Shown: positions 16,654 through 26,395 of the stretch, piece after piece
Layout: every line of letters starts with the position of its first letter
Numbering within the stretch: the stretch's first letter is position 1
NCBI RefSeq assembly: GCF_004138485.1
Contig: NZ_RYEV01000004.1
Span: 370,803 to 434,802, forward strand
DNA length: 64,000 nucleotides
DNA from: Peristeroidobacter soli
GTDB lineage: Bacteria > Pseudomonadota > Gammaproteobacteria > Steroidobacterales > Steroidobacteraceae
Direction: 5' to 3'
Program-made: the position numbers and the translations under genes
Notes under the pieces: model-generated
Database searches by the model: none
The model's input: the letters and a program-made list of their open reading frames with translations, nothing else
Told to the model about the DNA's origin: nothing

Positions 16654-17631
16654 TCACAGCGTCAGCGCGAAACGCAGGCCGCGGCTGATCGTTGCGGGAA
16701 GGACGCTCAAATGGGTTTCGCGCTCGAAGACGATGACCTCGACCTCGCGACCGGCGGGGGCTTTGGCACTCTTGAGTCGGTCGCCCAGCGCGCGGACCTG
16801 GGTGACCATGCCGAAGGCGGTCAGCATCGCCTGCATCTGTTCGCGTGTCACGCCTGGGTACGTCTTCACATGGTCGGCCAGCTTCTCCTCATATTCCCCG
16901 GCGGTGAGCAGCACGCGAGGCGCGACTTTGCCGGCCGCCAGTAACTTCACGAGATTGGCTTCGTGCTTCAGGATCGCGCCTTCGTTCCAGTTGATCGACG
17001 GGCTGTTGACCAGATAGGTCTGGTAGGCCTCTGGATGATTGAACAGAACATGCAGCGCGAACAGCCCGCCGAAGGAATGCCCCCATAAAATGGTGTTGCG
17101 GCGGTCGATCGGGTAGGCGGCCTCGATCACTGGTCGCAACTCCTCGGTCAGAAAGCGGTGAAAGCCCTCGGCCTCCCCGTAAGTGGCGCCCTTCGTCAAT
17201 GGCGAGGCCTCCAGGGCAGCACGAGTGGCGGCATCGGGCCCGGTCGGAGTCAAGTCGGCGCAGCGCGTGCGCGACGCCGTCTGCCAATCCTTGCCGTAAC
17301 CGATGCCGACAACATAGGCGGGCTGAACTTCCAGGCCGATCCCCTGCATCATCACTGCATCGGCGGCGGTTTGGAAATTGAAATCGCCATCGGTGAGATA
17401 GATGACTGGATAGCTTTTGGCGGGCGCCCCCAACACCACCGGCTTGGCCACATAGATGCGATAGGTCCGGCCAGTGATCCTGGAGGTCATATCCCACTGT
17501 TCGGCGCTCGCGCGTACCACAGGGGAACGACTCGGCGCCTCAGCGCGCGCCGTCGCTGCGTTGAAGCCAGCCGTACTCAACGCAGCCGTCAGCCCCACAC
17601 CTGACATCAAAAACTCTCGTCGTGCAACCAT
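16654..17631 (-). CDS. Exported alpha/beta-hydrolase esterase (Fes/IroE-like, PF00756 type)
   Basis: A 325-residue hydrolase. The N-terminus ARREFLMSG followed by a hydrophobic stretch and ATARAEA is a twin-arginine-like signal peptide, so it should act in the periplasm. YPVIYLTDGDFNFQ, GIGYGKDW and the nucleophile elbow GHSFGG are typical of the esterase-D/siderophore-esterase family; a His near the C-terminus (ERETHLSV) completes the triad. ATG at 17631 is chosen because GGAAGGA precedes it. It is the last gene of a minus-strand row that begins with FecI, FecR and a TonB receptor, 37 bases after the fusion hydrolase. It may cleave an ester in the imported substrate. Confidence 0.82.
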   Translation of the reverse strand: MVARREFLMSGVGLTAALSTAGFNAATARAEAPSRSPVVRASAEQWDMTSRITGRTYRIYVAKPVVLGAPAKSYPVIYLTDGDFNFQTAADAVMMQGIGLEVQPAYVVGIGYGKDWQTASRTRCADLTPTGPDAATRAALEASPLTKGATYGEAEGFHRFLTEELRPVIEAAYPIDRRNTILWGHSFGGLFALHVLFNHPEAYQTYLVNSPSINWNEGAILKHEANLVKLLAAGKVAPRVLLTAGEYEEKLADHVKTYPGVTREQMQAMLTAFGMVTQVRALGDRLKSAKAPAGREVEVIVFERETHLSVLPATISRGLRFALTL

Positions 17632-17668
17632 TCCGCGTTCCTTCCTGCTGCTCATTGCAAACTTCATC

Positions 17669-20600
17669 TCAAATATCACCAGGTGCCGCGGGCCGGCACG
17701 GCTGCATCGGCAGCGAGCCACACTCTGGCGCCGGCGCTTGAGCGCTCTCGCCGGGCACCACGGGCAGACTCAACATCGAGCGATGGCGACTGGAGTGATA
17801 GACCTTGTTAATCGATGGTCCGCCCGAGGGCACACTGCCCATGACGGGGGAGGGAATTGGATTGGGTGCGAGAATCGACAGCTGGAGTCGATGGCCCTTG
17901 CGCACCACGTGGCCAATGGCGCCCAATGACAATTTGATCTCGTAGATCTTCCCGGGAACCAGCTTTTCGTGCCGTCGGAATGAGTGAGCGATGTAGTCCG
18001 GCGTGGTGCGGCTCGGATCGATCCTGCGCAGCGACGCTCGCAGGTACGCCCGTTGTAGAAACAAGGTGTCGCCACGGGCATCGATGTCCTTCAAAGTGAA
18101 CAGGAAGTCCGTGTCCCGCTGATCCGAACTGAAGTAGAACGTCAGGATGGGGGTTCCCAACAGCGCCAGATCTTCGCTCATGACCTCCGTCTCATAGTTG
18201 AGCGAGCCAATCGGCAGCGGAGCCAGCGCAAAGTGTTCGTTACTCCCAACCAGCTCCGTGCCCATGGGATACACGTAGCTACGAATGCCTTGCTCGTCGC
18301 TCGACGGCGGCGGCTCTCGGGTCAGCTCACCACTGCCCGTCAAATAGAGCGCCTGCCGCTGCAGTCCAGGAACCGGCCAGCTCGGGTAGCTCGTGCTCCA
18401 ACCCGAGGATCCGCTGCCGCCGTGCTCCCAATTGATGAGCACGGGCGGTTCGTTTTCGACGCCGTTCTTCTCTCCTTTCACCCAACGGTCGAACCAACGG
18501 ATCAGGCGCGGTGTCGACGATGCATCTCCATGGCCCCCGTTCTGTACGACGAGCCGCTTGTTCTCGCCGCTCAATCGCTCGAACAGCCGCAGAGCGCCAT
18601 CGGGCATGTCCCATGGGTCCTGCCAGGTCTGTTGTATCAGCGTGGGGACTCGAACTTGATGCACGGTATTTTCGAGGGCTCGGCTCTCCCACCACCGATC
18701 TTGCAAAGGGTGCGCGAGAACATCTCGATAGAAGCTGGTCTCGGCGGGGCGTGTGGCGCGGATCGCGGTGCATTCCGTATCGCCTCCCTGGATGCGAGCC
18801 TCCGCGCCGGCCCGCGCCACCTTCGGTTGCAGGTCGAAGGTCCAGCTCGCCGCCTCGCCCAGATGAATCATTCCACCGGCCGTCGCGCCCTCTTCTCGAT
18901 ACAAACTGCCGGCGATGGCGGTCGGTGCGATGGCTTTCAAGTGCGGAGGCCGTCGAGCCGCCACTGCAAGCTGACTCATGCCTGCGTTGGAACCGCCAAA
19001 CATTCCGATATTTCCATTGCTCCACGGTTGTGCCGCGGCCCACTCCACTACCTCCGCGCCGTCCGGCGCTGCCTGAGGATCGAGGAAACTGTAGCCGTCC
19101 CCCTCCGAGCATCCCGTGCCTCGCGCGTTGACGCCGAGGACGGCATACCCCGCTTCGAGAAACTCTTTGGCGCGATTGAATGGCAGACCGCCGGCGTTGT
19201 ATTCGCTGTAGGTGAGCAGCGTTGGATAACGCCTTTCTTTGCCGGGTCGCCAGAGGACGTGCGCGAGCCGGGTGCCATCCTTCAATGAGATGTACCCATA
19301 TTCACGGTACGCATCCGCTTCCGAGAACGTTTGTTCCGCGATCCACTGGTCGACGCGCCGTTCGAGCAAGTCGAGCGGCATCTGGCCGCGACCGAGAATC
19401 GTGTCGTGGAAGCCGCGAATGTCGAACTTGCTACCGAGCCGCTCCTCGGCCCGCCTGCGCAGTTCCAGAATCTTGATCATGCCGATCTTGTAGCCAGTCG
19501 CCTGCCCCGGCGCGATGATGTACCGCTGCACCTCGGCTCGGATCTGTCGTTCGGCGGCCGGCGAATTCTCGCTGAAATATTTCACCGACTGCGCCTCGGT
19601 CCAGCCCTTCGAATGCAGCCCGGTGTCGATCACCAGTCGGATCGCGCGCCAGATCTCGGCACTCAGCCGACCGAAGTCGGAATAAGGATCGCGGTATGCG
19701 CCCATCTCCTTCGCGAGCTGCTCCGTGTACAGTCCCCAGCCTTCCTGATAGGCATTGATGGATAGATATTTGCGAAATTTCGGAATGTCCGTCAGCTCGC
19801 TGGCGATCGCGAAGTTCAGGTGATGACCGGGCAGCGCTTCGTGATACGCGATCACCTCCAGCTGGGGGATGGGCATTGCATGCATGTCCGAGAGATGCGC
19901 GTAGTACACGCCCGGCCGTGAGCCGTCCGCTGCCCCTATGAAATATTCCTGAGGCGCGCCCGGGATCTCGCGATACGCCTCGACGCGCTTCACGATCACA
20001 TCGGCCTTGGGCAGGATGCCGAAGTACCTGGGCAACTGCTGCTTCATGAAGGCGATGTGCGCCGTGGCGGCGTCGATATACGCTTGCCGTCCGACATCCG
20101 TGTTTGGATAGTAGAAGCGCGGATCGTCACGCACGAATTTGAAGAATTCCTGCAGCGTGCCCGCGAAGCCGACCTGTTGCTTGATCCGCTCCATCTCGCC
20201 TTTGATGCGTGCGACTTCGTCGAGACCGAGCTGATGCACCTGGGCCGGCGTCAGCCTGGTCGTGGTCGAGCTGGCGAGCATCGCCTCATAGAAGGCCTGG
20301 CCGTTCGGATGCTTGCCGACGCCGGTCGCGATCGTATCGGCTTTGGTCAGTTCGGACTCGAACCAGGCGATCACTCGATCGTAGGCCGGCTGCCACTGCG
20401 CCAGCAGCGCCTTGCGCGCGCTGAGCTTGTAGGCTGCGGCTCTGGCGGAATCGATCTTGCCGGTCCTGACCAACCCGTCCACCTTGGCCTGAATGTCGGT
20501 CCACACGGCGCTGTCGCCTTCGCCACCGAACGGTGCGCCCGTGATCAGCGCGCGGGCCTGCAGGATCATCGCCTCATAGGAAAAGCGTGGCACTCGCGAT

Positions 20601-21127
20601 CCAGCCGCCGCATTTTTCCTGGCGATGTCGAGAAGCTGGAGCTGTGCACGCGCGACACCACCGATGCGCGCGATATAGGCATCCATGTCCGCCGGCTCGT
20701 CGACGCGATGAACCTGCATCAGGAACTGCGGAATCCGAGTGTGCGGTCCGAGCAGTTGGTTGAAGACGTAGACGTTGCGCTTGAACCGGGCGAGCGACGC
20801 GGCATCCTGGTACTGGTAAACCCAGAGATCGTACGAAAGCTGCGCATCCGGCGGCAGCTTCGCCCGATCGAATTTCGCCCGCAGCTCTTCGACCGACTTG
20901 CGCTGCCATTCCAAGGCCCGATCCGCCGCCGCTTCGGACAGGTCGTCGATCTTGTCATAGTCCTTCTTCTCGCCCGCATAGGCGCGAGCCATCGGACTCA
21001 GATCGAGCTGTTCCTCATACTTCGCATCGAACCACGCGTTGATGCGTGCGGTCTCCTCTTGCGCCGCCGACGCGCTGGCAAATGCCAGCAGCGACGCGCC
21101 AATGAACCACGCCTTGGAAATATCCAT
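17669..21127 (-). CDS. DUF885 metallopeptidase-like :: CocE/NonD-type serine hydrolase fusion
   Basis: One uninterrupted 1152-residue frame carrying two enzymes. After a signal peptide (DISKAWFIGASLLAFASASAAQ), residues about 25-585 form a DUF885 protein with the zinc motif HEALPGHH (429-436) and the downstream YQEGWGLYTEQL glutamate. Residues about 590-1140 form a CocE/NonD (X-Pro dipeptidyl-peptidase S15-like) hydrolase: DGTRLAHVLWRP, ARGTGCSEG, the nucleophile loop GGSNAG (Ser713), WQDPWDMPDGA and NGGHGD for the Asp and His. Families of this kind are normally separate proteins of about 550-600 residues. The ATG overlaps the stop of the upstream gamma-glutamyltransferase gene (TGATG), implying translational coupling. 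Likely periplasmic peptide or amino-ester cleavage; substrate unknown. Confidence 0.85.
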   Translation of the reverse strand: MDISKAWFIGASLLAFASASAAQEETARINAWFDAKYEEQLDLSPMARAYAGEKKDYDKIDDLSEAAADRALEWQRKSVEELRAKFDRAKLPPDAQLSYDLWVYQYQDAASLARFKRNVYVFNQLLGPHTRIPQFLMQVHRVDEPADMDAYIARIGGVARAQLQLLDIARKNAAAGSRVPRFSYEAMILQARALITGAPFGGEGDSAVWTDIQAKVDGLVRTGKIDSARAAAYKLSARKALLAQWQPAYDRVIAWFESELTKADTIATGVGKHPNGQAFYEAMLASSTTTRLTPAQVHQLGLDEVARIKGEMERIKQQVGFAGTLQEFFKFVRDDPRFYYPNTDVGRQAYIDAATAHIAFMKQQLPRYFGILPKADVIVKRVEAYREIPGAPQEYFIGAADGSRPGVYYAHLSDMHAMPIPQLEVIAYHEALPGHHLNFAIASELTDIPKFRKYLSINAYQEGWGLYTEQLAKEMGAYRDPYSDFGRLSAEIWRAIRLVIDTGLHSKGWTEAQSVKYFSENSPAAERQIRAEVQRYIIAPGQATGYKIGMIKILELRRRAEERLGSKFDIRGFHDTILGRGQMPLDLLERRVDQWIAEQTFSEADAYREYGYISLKDGTRLAHVLWRPGKERRYPTLLTYSEYNAGGLPFNRAKEFLEAGYAVLGVNARGTGCSEGDGYSFLDPQAAPDGAEVVEWAAAQPWSNGNIGMFGGSNAGMSQLAVAARRPPHLKAIAPTAIAGSLYREEGATAGGMIHLGEAASWTFDLQPKVARAGAEARIQGGDTECTAIRATRPAETSFYRDVLAHPLQDRWWESRALENTVHQVRVPTLIQQTWQDPWDMPDGALRLFERLSGENKRLVVQNGGHGDASSTPRLIRWFDRWVKGEKNGVENEPPVLINWEHGGSGSSGWSTSYPSWPVPGLQRQALYLTGSGELTREPPPSSDEQGIRSYVYPMGTELVGSNEHFALAPLPIGSLNYETEVMSEDLALLGTPILTFYFSSDQRDTDFLFTLKDIDARGDTLFLQRAYLRASLRRIDPSRTTPDYIAHSFRRHEKLVPGKIYEIKLSLGAIGHVVRKGHRLQLSILAPNPIPSPVMGSVPSGGPSINKVYHSSRHRSMLSLPVVPGESAQAPAPECGSLPMQPCRPAAPGDI

Positions 21128-22827
21128 CAGTAGCCGACCACCCGTCCGCCCATCGCCAGTTCGCGGATCGCGCCTCCCTGCAGCTCGCCGCTCTTCGAGT
21201 CGATTTGCACGCCGATCCAATAACCGCGCATCTGATCGTTCTCGACCAATGGCTGTCCGAGCCGGCCCACCTCGGCGATGAACTCAGGCTTGAATTCGTT
21301 CTTGCCAACGGTGAGCACCGCGCCACCGTCCGCGTCGAAGCTGAAGCCACCGAGGCTCGGCTCGTCGATCGCCCGTTGTGGTGTCATGCCGAAATCCAGA
21401 ACGTTGATGAGCGCCGTCACCGTGCGTGAATGCAAGCCGGCACCGATGGCACTGAACCCCATGAACGGTTTGCCCTTCGCGACCACGAGGCCCGGGCTGG
21501 TCTGGTCCGGCAGTCGCTCGCCCGGAGTGAGTTTCGCGATCTCGGCGCGCTGAAACGACGCGGAGTCCGGGATGGAAACGCCCGCCACGTTGATGCCCGT
21601 CGCTCCCCAGCTCACGGCATTGATCGAGTGGCAGATCGCCGCGATGTTGCCCCACTGATCGATCGAGACGATGGCGTCCGAATGCGCGGGTACCGACGGA
21701 ATCGCCGGCACCCTCGGCATCCGTCCAGAGCGCATGACGTCCCACAGCTTCACCGCGGATTCCTTTTTTGCTCGTGCTGCCAACGACCGATCCAAGCCGA
21801 GCGATTCGAAGATCTTCGGATCCATGGACACAAAGTCGAACAGCTCCGCGGGCTTGAGGATCTGTGCGAGCGTGAACGTCGCCTGGGGTGATTGCGCGTA
21901 CCGGCCCAGCTTTGCGACATTCGATACATCCGCCAGATTCATCGCCTCGACCAGACCGACGCCGCCGGTGGCGGGCGCGCCGGGCACGTAGATGTCGTAA
22001 CCGTGGTAGCTCGCATGCATCGGCTCGGTCCACATGACCTGGTAGCTCGCCAGATCGTCGAGCGTCATGCGACCGCCGTCGCGTTGCAGGGCCGCGATGA
22101 ATTGCTTCGCCCATTCACCGCGGTACATATAGTCCGCACCATGCAGGGAGACCTGGCGCAACGTTTTTGCGAGCGCCGGTTGTTTGAATGTTTCTCCCGG
22201 TTGATAGGCCGTGCCATCGGCCTTGGTGAAGACTGCTCTGGTCTCGGGCAGACGACTCAGCACATCTTTGCGAAACGCATATTGCGCGGCGAGCCCGGGA
22301 TTCCATTCGACTCCCTGCTCCGCGCAGCGAATGGCCGGCTCGAACACCTTTGCGAAAGGCAGCTTGCCGAACCGCCTCTGAGCGGCGTCCACGCCCGCCA
22401 TGAAGCCCGGCACCAATGCGGTCCGTCCACTCGGTGGATAGCTGCCATTGCGCAGATCCTTGAGCAGTTCGGTCAGATCGACGCCAGGCATCGCCATGGC
22501 ATCGGTCTCCGCCTTGACCGTGTTATATGCTGCGTTGAGGTTATAGATCTTCCCCGTGGCAGCGTCGAAATACATCATCGTCATGATGCCGGCATAGCTC
22601 ACCCACGAGCCCGCGGCCATGCAGACCTGCGTAAGCGCAGTCGCCACGGCCGCGTCCGCAGCGCTGCCGCCAGCCTTCAATATCTCGATGCCTCCCTCGA
22701 TGGCGGCCGAACCGGTGGTGGCCGTGATCATGCCGTGGTGAGCAGGCACCGGATTCGCCGTATCCGCAGCCTGCACTATTGACGAGGCAACACTCATTCC
22801 GAGCAAAAGCAGTGAGCACCTGCGCAT
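21127..22827 (-). CDS. Gamma-glutamyltransferase-like exported hydrolase (divergent, Ser nucleophile)
   Basis: A 566-residue protein with a signal peptide (RRCSLLLLGMSVASSIVQA) and the GGT fold: GMITATTGSAAIEGGIEIL, GGSAADAAVATAL, and the autoprocessing region. In place of the canonical TTHYSVVD it reads SDAIVSID, so the predicted N-terminal nucleophile is Ser383 instead of Thr; the following GN and SIN positions are kept. GGTs are Ntn hydrolases that self-cleave and remove or transfer gamma-glutamyl groups in the periplasm. The divergence suggests another amide substrate. The gene lies 25 bases after a TonB receptor and is coupled to the fusion hydrolase gene. Confidence 0.82.
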   Translation of the reverse strand: MRRCSLLLLGMSVASSIVQAADTANPVPAHHGMITATTGSAAIEGGIEILKAGGSAADAAVATALTQVCMAAGSWVSYAGIMTMMYFDAATGKIYNLNAAYNTVKAETDAMAMPGVDLTELLKDLRNGSYPPSGRTALVPGFMAGVDAAQRRFGKLPFAKVFEPAIRCAEQGVEWNPGLAAQYAFRKDVLSRLPETRAVFTKADGTAYQPGETFKQPALAKTLRQVSLHGADYMYRGEWAKQFIAALQRDGGRMTLDDLASYQVMWTEPMHASYHGYDIYVPGAPATGGVGLVEAMNLADVSNVAKLGRYAQSPQATFTLAQILKPAELFDFVSMDPKIFESLGLDRSLAARAKKESAVKLWDVMRSGRMPRVPAIPSVPAHSDAIVSIDQWGNIAAICHSINAVSWGATGINVAGVSIPDSASFQRAEIAKLTPGERLPDQTSPGLVVAKGKPFMGFSAIGAGLHSRTVTALINVLDFGMTPQRAIDEPSLGGFSFDADGGAVLTVGKNEFKPEFIAEVGRLGQPLVENDQMRGYWIGVQIDSKSGELQGGAIRELAMGGRVVGY

Positions 22828-22852
22828 CGATAACCCCTACGGAACGAAAGAC

Positions 22853-25264
22853 TCAGCGGAAGCGGTAGCTCATGTTCAGGCCGACCGTGCGCGGGCGCGG
22901 TCTCGCGGTCGGCAGAGCCAGGCCATTGACCACGCCGGCGACGGACATGGCTGCGTTCTCGTCAGTGAGATTGTCGCCAAACAGGTAGATCCCCCACGAT
23001 TGCCCTTCCGCGCCGAGCCGTGTACCGAGCAGCGTCACGTCATCCGACGGTGCGAGATTGTTGATGAGATCGACCTGGTCGGAGGTGTATTGGGCCTGCC
23101 CGAACACGAACGCATCGAGCGTGGCTGTCAGTGGCCAGCGATAAGTTGCCGACGCGGCCAGCGTGTTTTCCGGGACTCTGGTAACACGGTCGCCCTTGCG
23201 AACATTTACGCCCGCGTCCGCTTCGGTGTATTCCGCCTCCACGTGGCTGGCCGAGAGCTGCAGATTCAAGCCTTCGATCGGTTGCGCCGAGAGACTGAGC
23301 TCCGCGCCGATGGTCCGGGCCGCCGCGCCATTCTGCAGGGCACTCAACTGCGTCACCGGTTCGACGACGACGTTGAGCATCAGGTTCCGCCAGTCGTTGT
23401 AATAGACCGCAGCCTCGACGGACGCGCGACCAGCAGCGAACGTACCTTTGGCGCCGAGCTCATAGCTCCACACGATCTCCTCTTCGATGCCCACCGGTAT
23501 GTCCATCCCGATCAGCGCCGCGGATATGAGCGATACCGTGGGCTGAACCTGACCGGCGCGAAAGCCCTTGGCAACGTTGGTGTACAGCAGCCAATCGTCG
23601 CTCACATGCCATGCCAGGTTCAGACGCGGATTGAGGGTGTCGATGGAGCTCTCGACGCGTCCGGTGAAACTCGGATCGATGGTCTGAATGAGCGCGAGCG
23701 TCGCCGGATCGATCGGATCCGCGCGCAGGCGATCGTCCTTGAAGTAGCGCAGTCCCAAGGTGAGGTCGAGCTTGCGATCGAGCAGCGGCCAGGTGCCTTC
23801 GCCGAAGACCGCATAGGACTCGCTCTGCGCATACTCCCCGAAATTCAGGCCGAGGACCTGGGCAGTGACCGGGCGTTCGATCTTTCGGTAGAAGAGTCCG
23901 CCGGTCCAGCGAAACCCGCCATCGTTGGATGAAGTCAGTCGCAACTCCTCCGAGCGCACCTCTTGCGTCTGATCGCTGAGCACGGGCAGGCCCAGCAACG
24001 TGCCGGCGTTGAACAGACTGAAATCCATGTACGAGGTGGCACTCACCAGATCGGCGAAACCCAGGTCGTAGCGCACCGTCAGGCTGTACAGGTCGTACGC
24101 CATGTCGTTGCTGACCGGCGTGAGATCCGTCGTCTGATTTTCGTAGGCGCCGTTGGAACCGGCCGCTTCCGAGTCGGTGCGCCAGAACGACAGGATCACA
24201 TCCAGCCTGTCATTCGGCGCCAGCCGCAGCTTGCCGCGATAGGTGTCGATGCTGCGCTCGTTCTCATCCGCAACGCCCGTCGCAATGTTGTCGGTCCAGC
24301 CGCCGATATCTTCTTGTGAAGCCACCAGGCGCAGCGCCGCTTTGCCTGCCACGATCGGCAGATTGAGCATGCCTTTGGCCGCCCAGCTGTCCTCGCCGTG
24401 CTCGGTCGATGCGATCGTGAGATCGACGTCGCTCTGCAGATTGCTCAAGTTGGGCTCGGCCGTGAGCACGCGAATCGTGCCACCGAGGGAACCGTCGCCG
24501 TACAGCGTGCCCTGCGGGCCTCGCAGCACCTCGACCCGCTCCAGATCGAACGTGCGTACATCCGGCACCACGGGCTGGGAGATGAAACTGAATGGCAGCT
24601 CGTCGAGGTAGTAGCCGATCGGCGCGTCGCCGAACGTCGAATTGATGCCGCGGATCTGGATGCTCTGTGTTCCGGCCTGCGTATCGACGATGCTGACGCC
24701 GGGCGCCGCCTGCAAAAAATCGGCGAGCTGCACCGAGCCTTGCTCGCGCATTCTGTCGCTGGTGAAAGCGGTGATCGACTGCGGCACATCGAGGATGCGC
24801 TCGGCGCGCTTGGTCGCGGTGACGATGATCTCCTCGACGGCAAAGTGCTTCTCGGATTCCGAGGCAGCCGCACCCGCCTCATTTGTCGATCTACCGCCAG
24901 GCGCGCCGGACTGGGTCACCCACGTCGCCGATGTCCGCACAGCGGCGCTGACGATCAGCAAACCGGACTCACCGGTACGCACCCTCAACCCGGACCCGCC
25001 CAACAATCGATCCAGCGCGTCGCGAGTCGTGAATTCCCCCTTCACGGCGACGCTGCGCTTTCCCTTGACGGCCTCGTCCTCGAACACCACCTGCTGCAAC
25101 GATGCCCGCGCGAAGGCTCGCAGAGCCGAGTCCAATTCCTGGGCGGGAATGTCGAACGCTTGCAGCTGCTCTCGTGCAACAGCCTGCGACGGATGAGTAG
25201 TGATCGATACGGCGAGCGTCGCGCAACTCAGCAAGATCGAGCGGCAACATTCTTTGAGCATCAT
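22853..25264 (-). CDS. TonB-dependent outer-membrane receptor with STN signalling domain
   Basis: An 803-residue FecA-type receptor. After a signal peptide, residues about 35-110 form an STN domain (FDIPAQELDSALRAFARAS, ALDRLLGGSGLRV), which contacts FecR. A TonB box (EEIIVTATKR) and a plug domain (VPQSITAFTSDRM, QIRGINSTFGDAPIG, VEVLRGPQGTLYGDGSLGG) follow, then a 22-strand barrel ending in aromatic residues (LNMSYRFR), as needed for outer-membrane insertion. It lies directly after fecR and before the hydrolase genes, so ligand binding should both import a compound and switch on FecI. The STPR-like plug wording resembles Caulobacter-type receptors for sugars or peptides instead of classic siderophore receptors. 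Ligand unknown. Confidence 0.92.
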   Translation of the reverse strand: MMLKECCRSILLSCATLAVSITTHPSQAVAREQLQAFDIPAQELDSALRAFARASLQQVVFEDEAVKGKRSVAVKGEFTTRDALDRLLGGSGLRVRTGESGLLIVSAAVRTSATWVTQSGAPGGRSTNEAGAAASESEKHFAVEEIIVTATKRAERILDVPQSITAFTSDRMREQGSVQLADFLQAAPGVSIVDTQAGTQSIQIRGINSTFGDAPIGYYLDELPFSFISQPVVPDVRTFDLERVEVLRGPQGTLYGDGSLGGTIRVLTAEPNLSNLQSDVDLTIASTEHGEDSWAAKGMLNLPIVAGKAALRLVASQEDIGGWTDNIATGVADENERSIDTYRGKLRLAPNDRLDVILSFWRTDSEAAGSNGAYENQTTDLTPVSNDMAYDLYSLTVRYDLGFADLVSATSYMDFSLFNAGTLLGLPVLSDQTQEVRSEELRLTSSNDGGFRWTGGLFYRKIERPVTAQVLGLNFGEYAQSESYAVFGEGTWPLLDRKLDLTLGLRYFKDDRLRADPIDPATLALIQTIDPSFTGRVESSIDTLNPRLNLAWHVSDDWLLYTNVAKGFRAGQVQPTVSLISAALIGMDIPVGIEEEIVWSYELGAKGTFAAGRASVEAAVYYNDWRNLMLNVVVEPVTQLSALQNGAAARTIGAELSLSAQPIEGLNLQLSASHVEAEYTEADAGVNVRKGDRVTRVPENTLAASATYRWPLTATLDAFVFGQAQYTSDQVDLINNLAPSDDVTLLGTRLGAEGQSWGIYLFGDNLTDENAAMSVAGVVNGLALPTARPRPRTVGLNMSYRFR

Positions 25265-25327
25265 CGTCGGTTCTCCCCGGTCCTGCCGTTGCTCGGCAGT
25301 GTTATCGGGTAGAACGCACCAGGGTCG

Positions 25328-26395
25328 CTAGCGGACAGTGGCGCTCGAATCTATTTTTGTAGCGACCGCGTGCAGCACCCGTCGGTCCGGGCGACGCTCG
25401 ACCTGGACCGGAAAGAACGTCGTCACACCCTCGATGAAGGCATCGATATCGCCGGCGGCGAACACTCCGCTGATGCTGAAGGCAGCGACCTGAGCATCAC
25501 CCAGTTCCAGCTGCTCCTTGGAATAGCGGTTCATCCGTTCCACCGCCGAGAGCAACGGCTCGTTGACGAAATTGAGCTGTCCGGCCTCCCAGGACAGCGA
25601 CCGGGGCGCATCCGTCGGTAGAATTTTTGCCGTCGATCCGGCAGCTGCAACCAGCTCTCGGCCTGGTACGAGCGTGCGCTCTGGAGCCGCGAGACTCTCA
25701 TCGAAGCGTAGCGGCCGCGGCTCGGCCACAGCGTCGACGTGCTCCAGCACCTCGATGCGACCTTCATATAGAACGACGCGGACCTCTTCGCGCAGACGTT
25801 CGACGCTGAAGCTGGTGCCGACCGCGACGACCACCTTGCCTTCCGCCTCCACACTGAATGGACGCAACGGATTCTTGGCGACGTCGAACTTTGCCCGCCC
25901 GGAGAGCAGCTCCAGCTTGCGACGCTCGTCAGTGAAACGCACCTCGACGCGAGTCGCCGCGTCCAGTGACAACTTCGATCCGTCATCGAGCACCGCGACG
26001 CGCCGCTCGCCGATGCCGGTCTCGTAAACCTGAACCCTATCGCCCATCCAATAGACCGCACCGCAGATTGCCAGCACCAGCGCTGCCGCCAGACCCGCCG
26101 GCCAACGCCACCCATCGGAGAATCGCTTCGCCCAGCGGCGGCTGTTCGCCTGTCGGAAGCTCTCCAGCGCCTGGCCACGAGCGCGAATCAATTCCGGTTG
26201 ATCGTCGAGCCCCTCCAGCCCTTGCCAGACCGCGACCGCATCTGCAAAGGCTTCGCGGTGGCCGGCATGCGACAACCATGCGTCGAAGTCCCGCTGTTCC
26301 GCGGACGTGAGTCGCCCCTCCGCCATGCGCATGCACCAGGCTACGGCCTCTTCGTCCCTGCCCTCCGGGAGCTCCTGGTCAAAGCCGTTGCTCAT
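25328..26395 (-). CDS. FecR-family anti-sigma/sigma-regulator
   Basis: A 355-residue inner-membrane protein with the full FecR plan: N-terminal DUF4880 (EEAVAWCMRMAEGRLT, FDAWLSHAGHREAFADAV), one transmembrane helix near residue 95 (LAAALVLAICGAVYWMG), the FecR core (RRVAVLDDGSKLSLDAATRV, LLSGRAKFDVAKNPLRPF) and a C-terminal DUF4974-like domain that meets the receptor STN domain. It relays receptor occupancy to the sigma factor. Its ATG overlaps the stop of the sigma gene (ATGA), so the two are coupled. The TonB receptor starts 63 bases downstream. Confidence 0.92.
   Translation of the reverse strand: MSNGFDQELPEGRDEEAVAWCMRMAEGRLTSAEQRDFDAWLSHAGHREAFADAVAVWQGLEGLDDQPELIRARGQALESFRQANSRRWAKRFSDGWRWPAGLAAALVLAICGAVYWMGDRVQVYETGIGERRVAVLDDGSKLSLDAATRVEVRFTDERRKLELLSGRAKFDVAKNPLRPFSVEAEGKVVVAVGTSFSVERLREEVRVVLYEGRIEVLEHVDAVAEPRPLRFDESLAAPERTLVPGRELVAAAGSTAKILPTDAPRSLSWEAGQLNFVNEPLLSAVERMNRYSKEQLELGDAQVAAFSISGVFAAGDIDAFIEGVTTFFPVQVERRPDRRVLHAVATKIDSSATVR

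Noticed and set aside
17669-21220. A longer start at 21220 for the fusion hydrolase
   Set aside because: It adds 31 Arg-rich residues ahead of a clear signal peptide and overlaps the upstream gene by 94 bases; ATG 21127 overlaps the stop codon in the usual coupled way.
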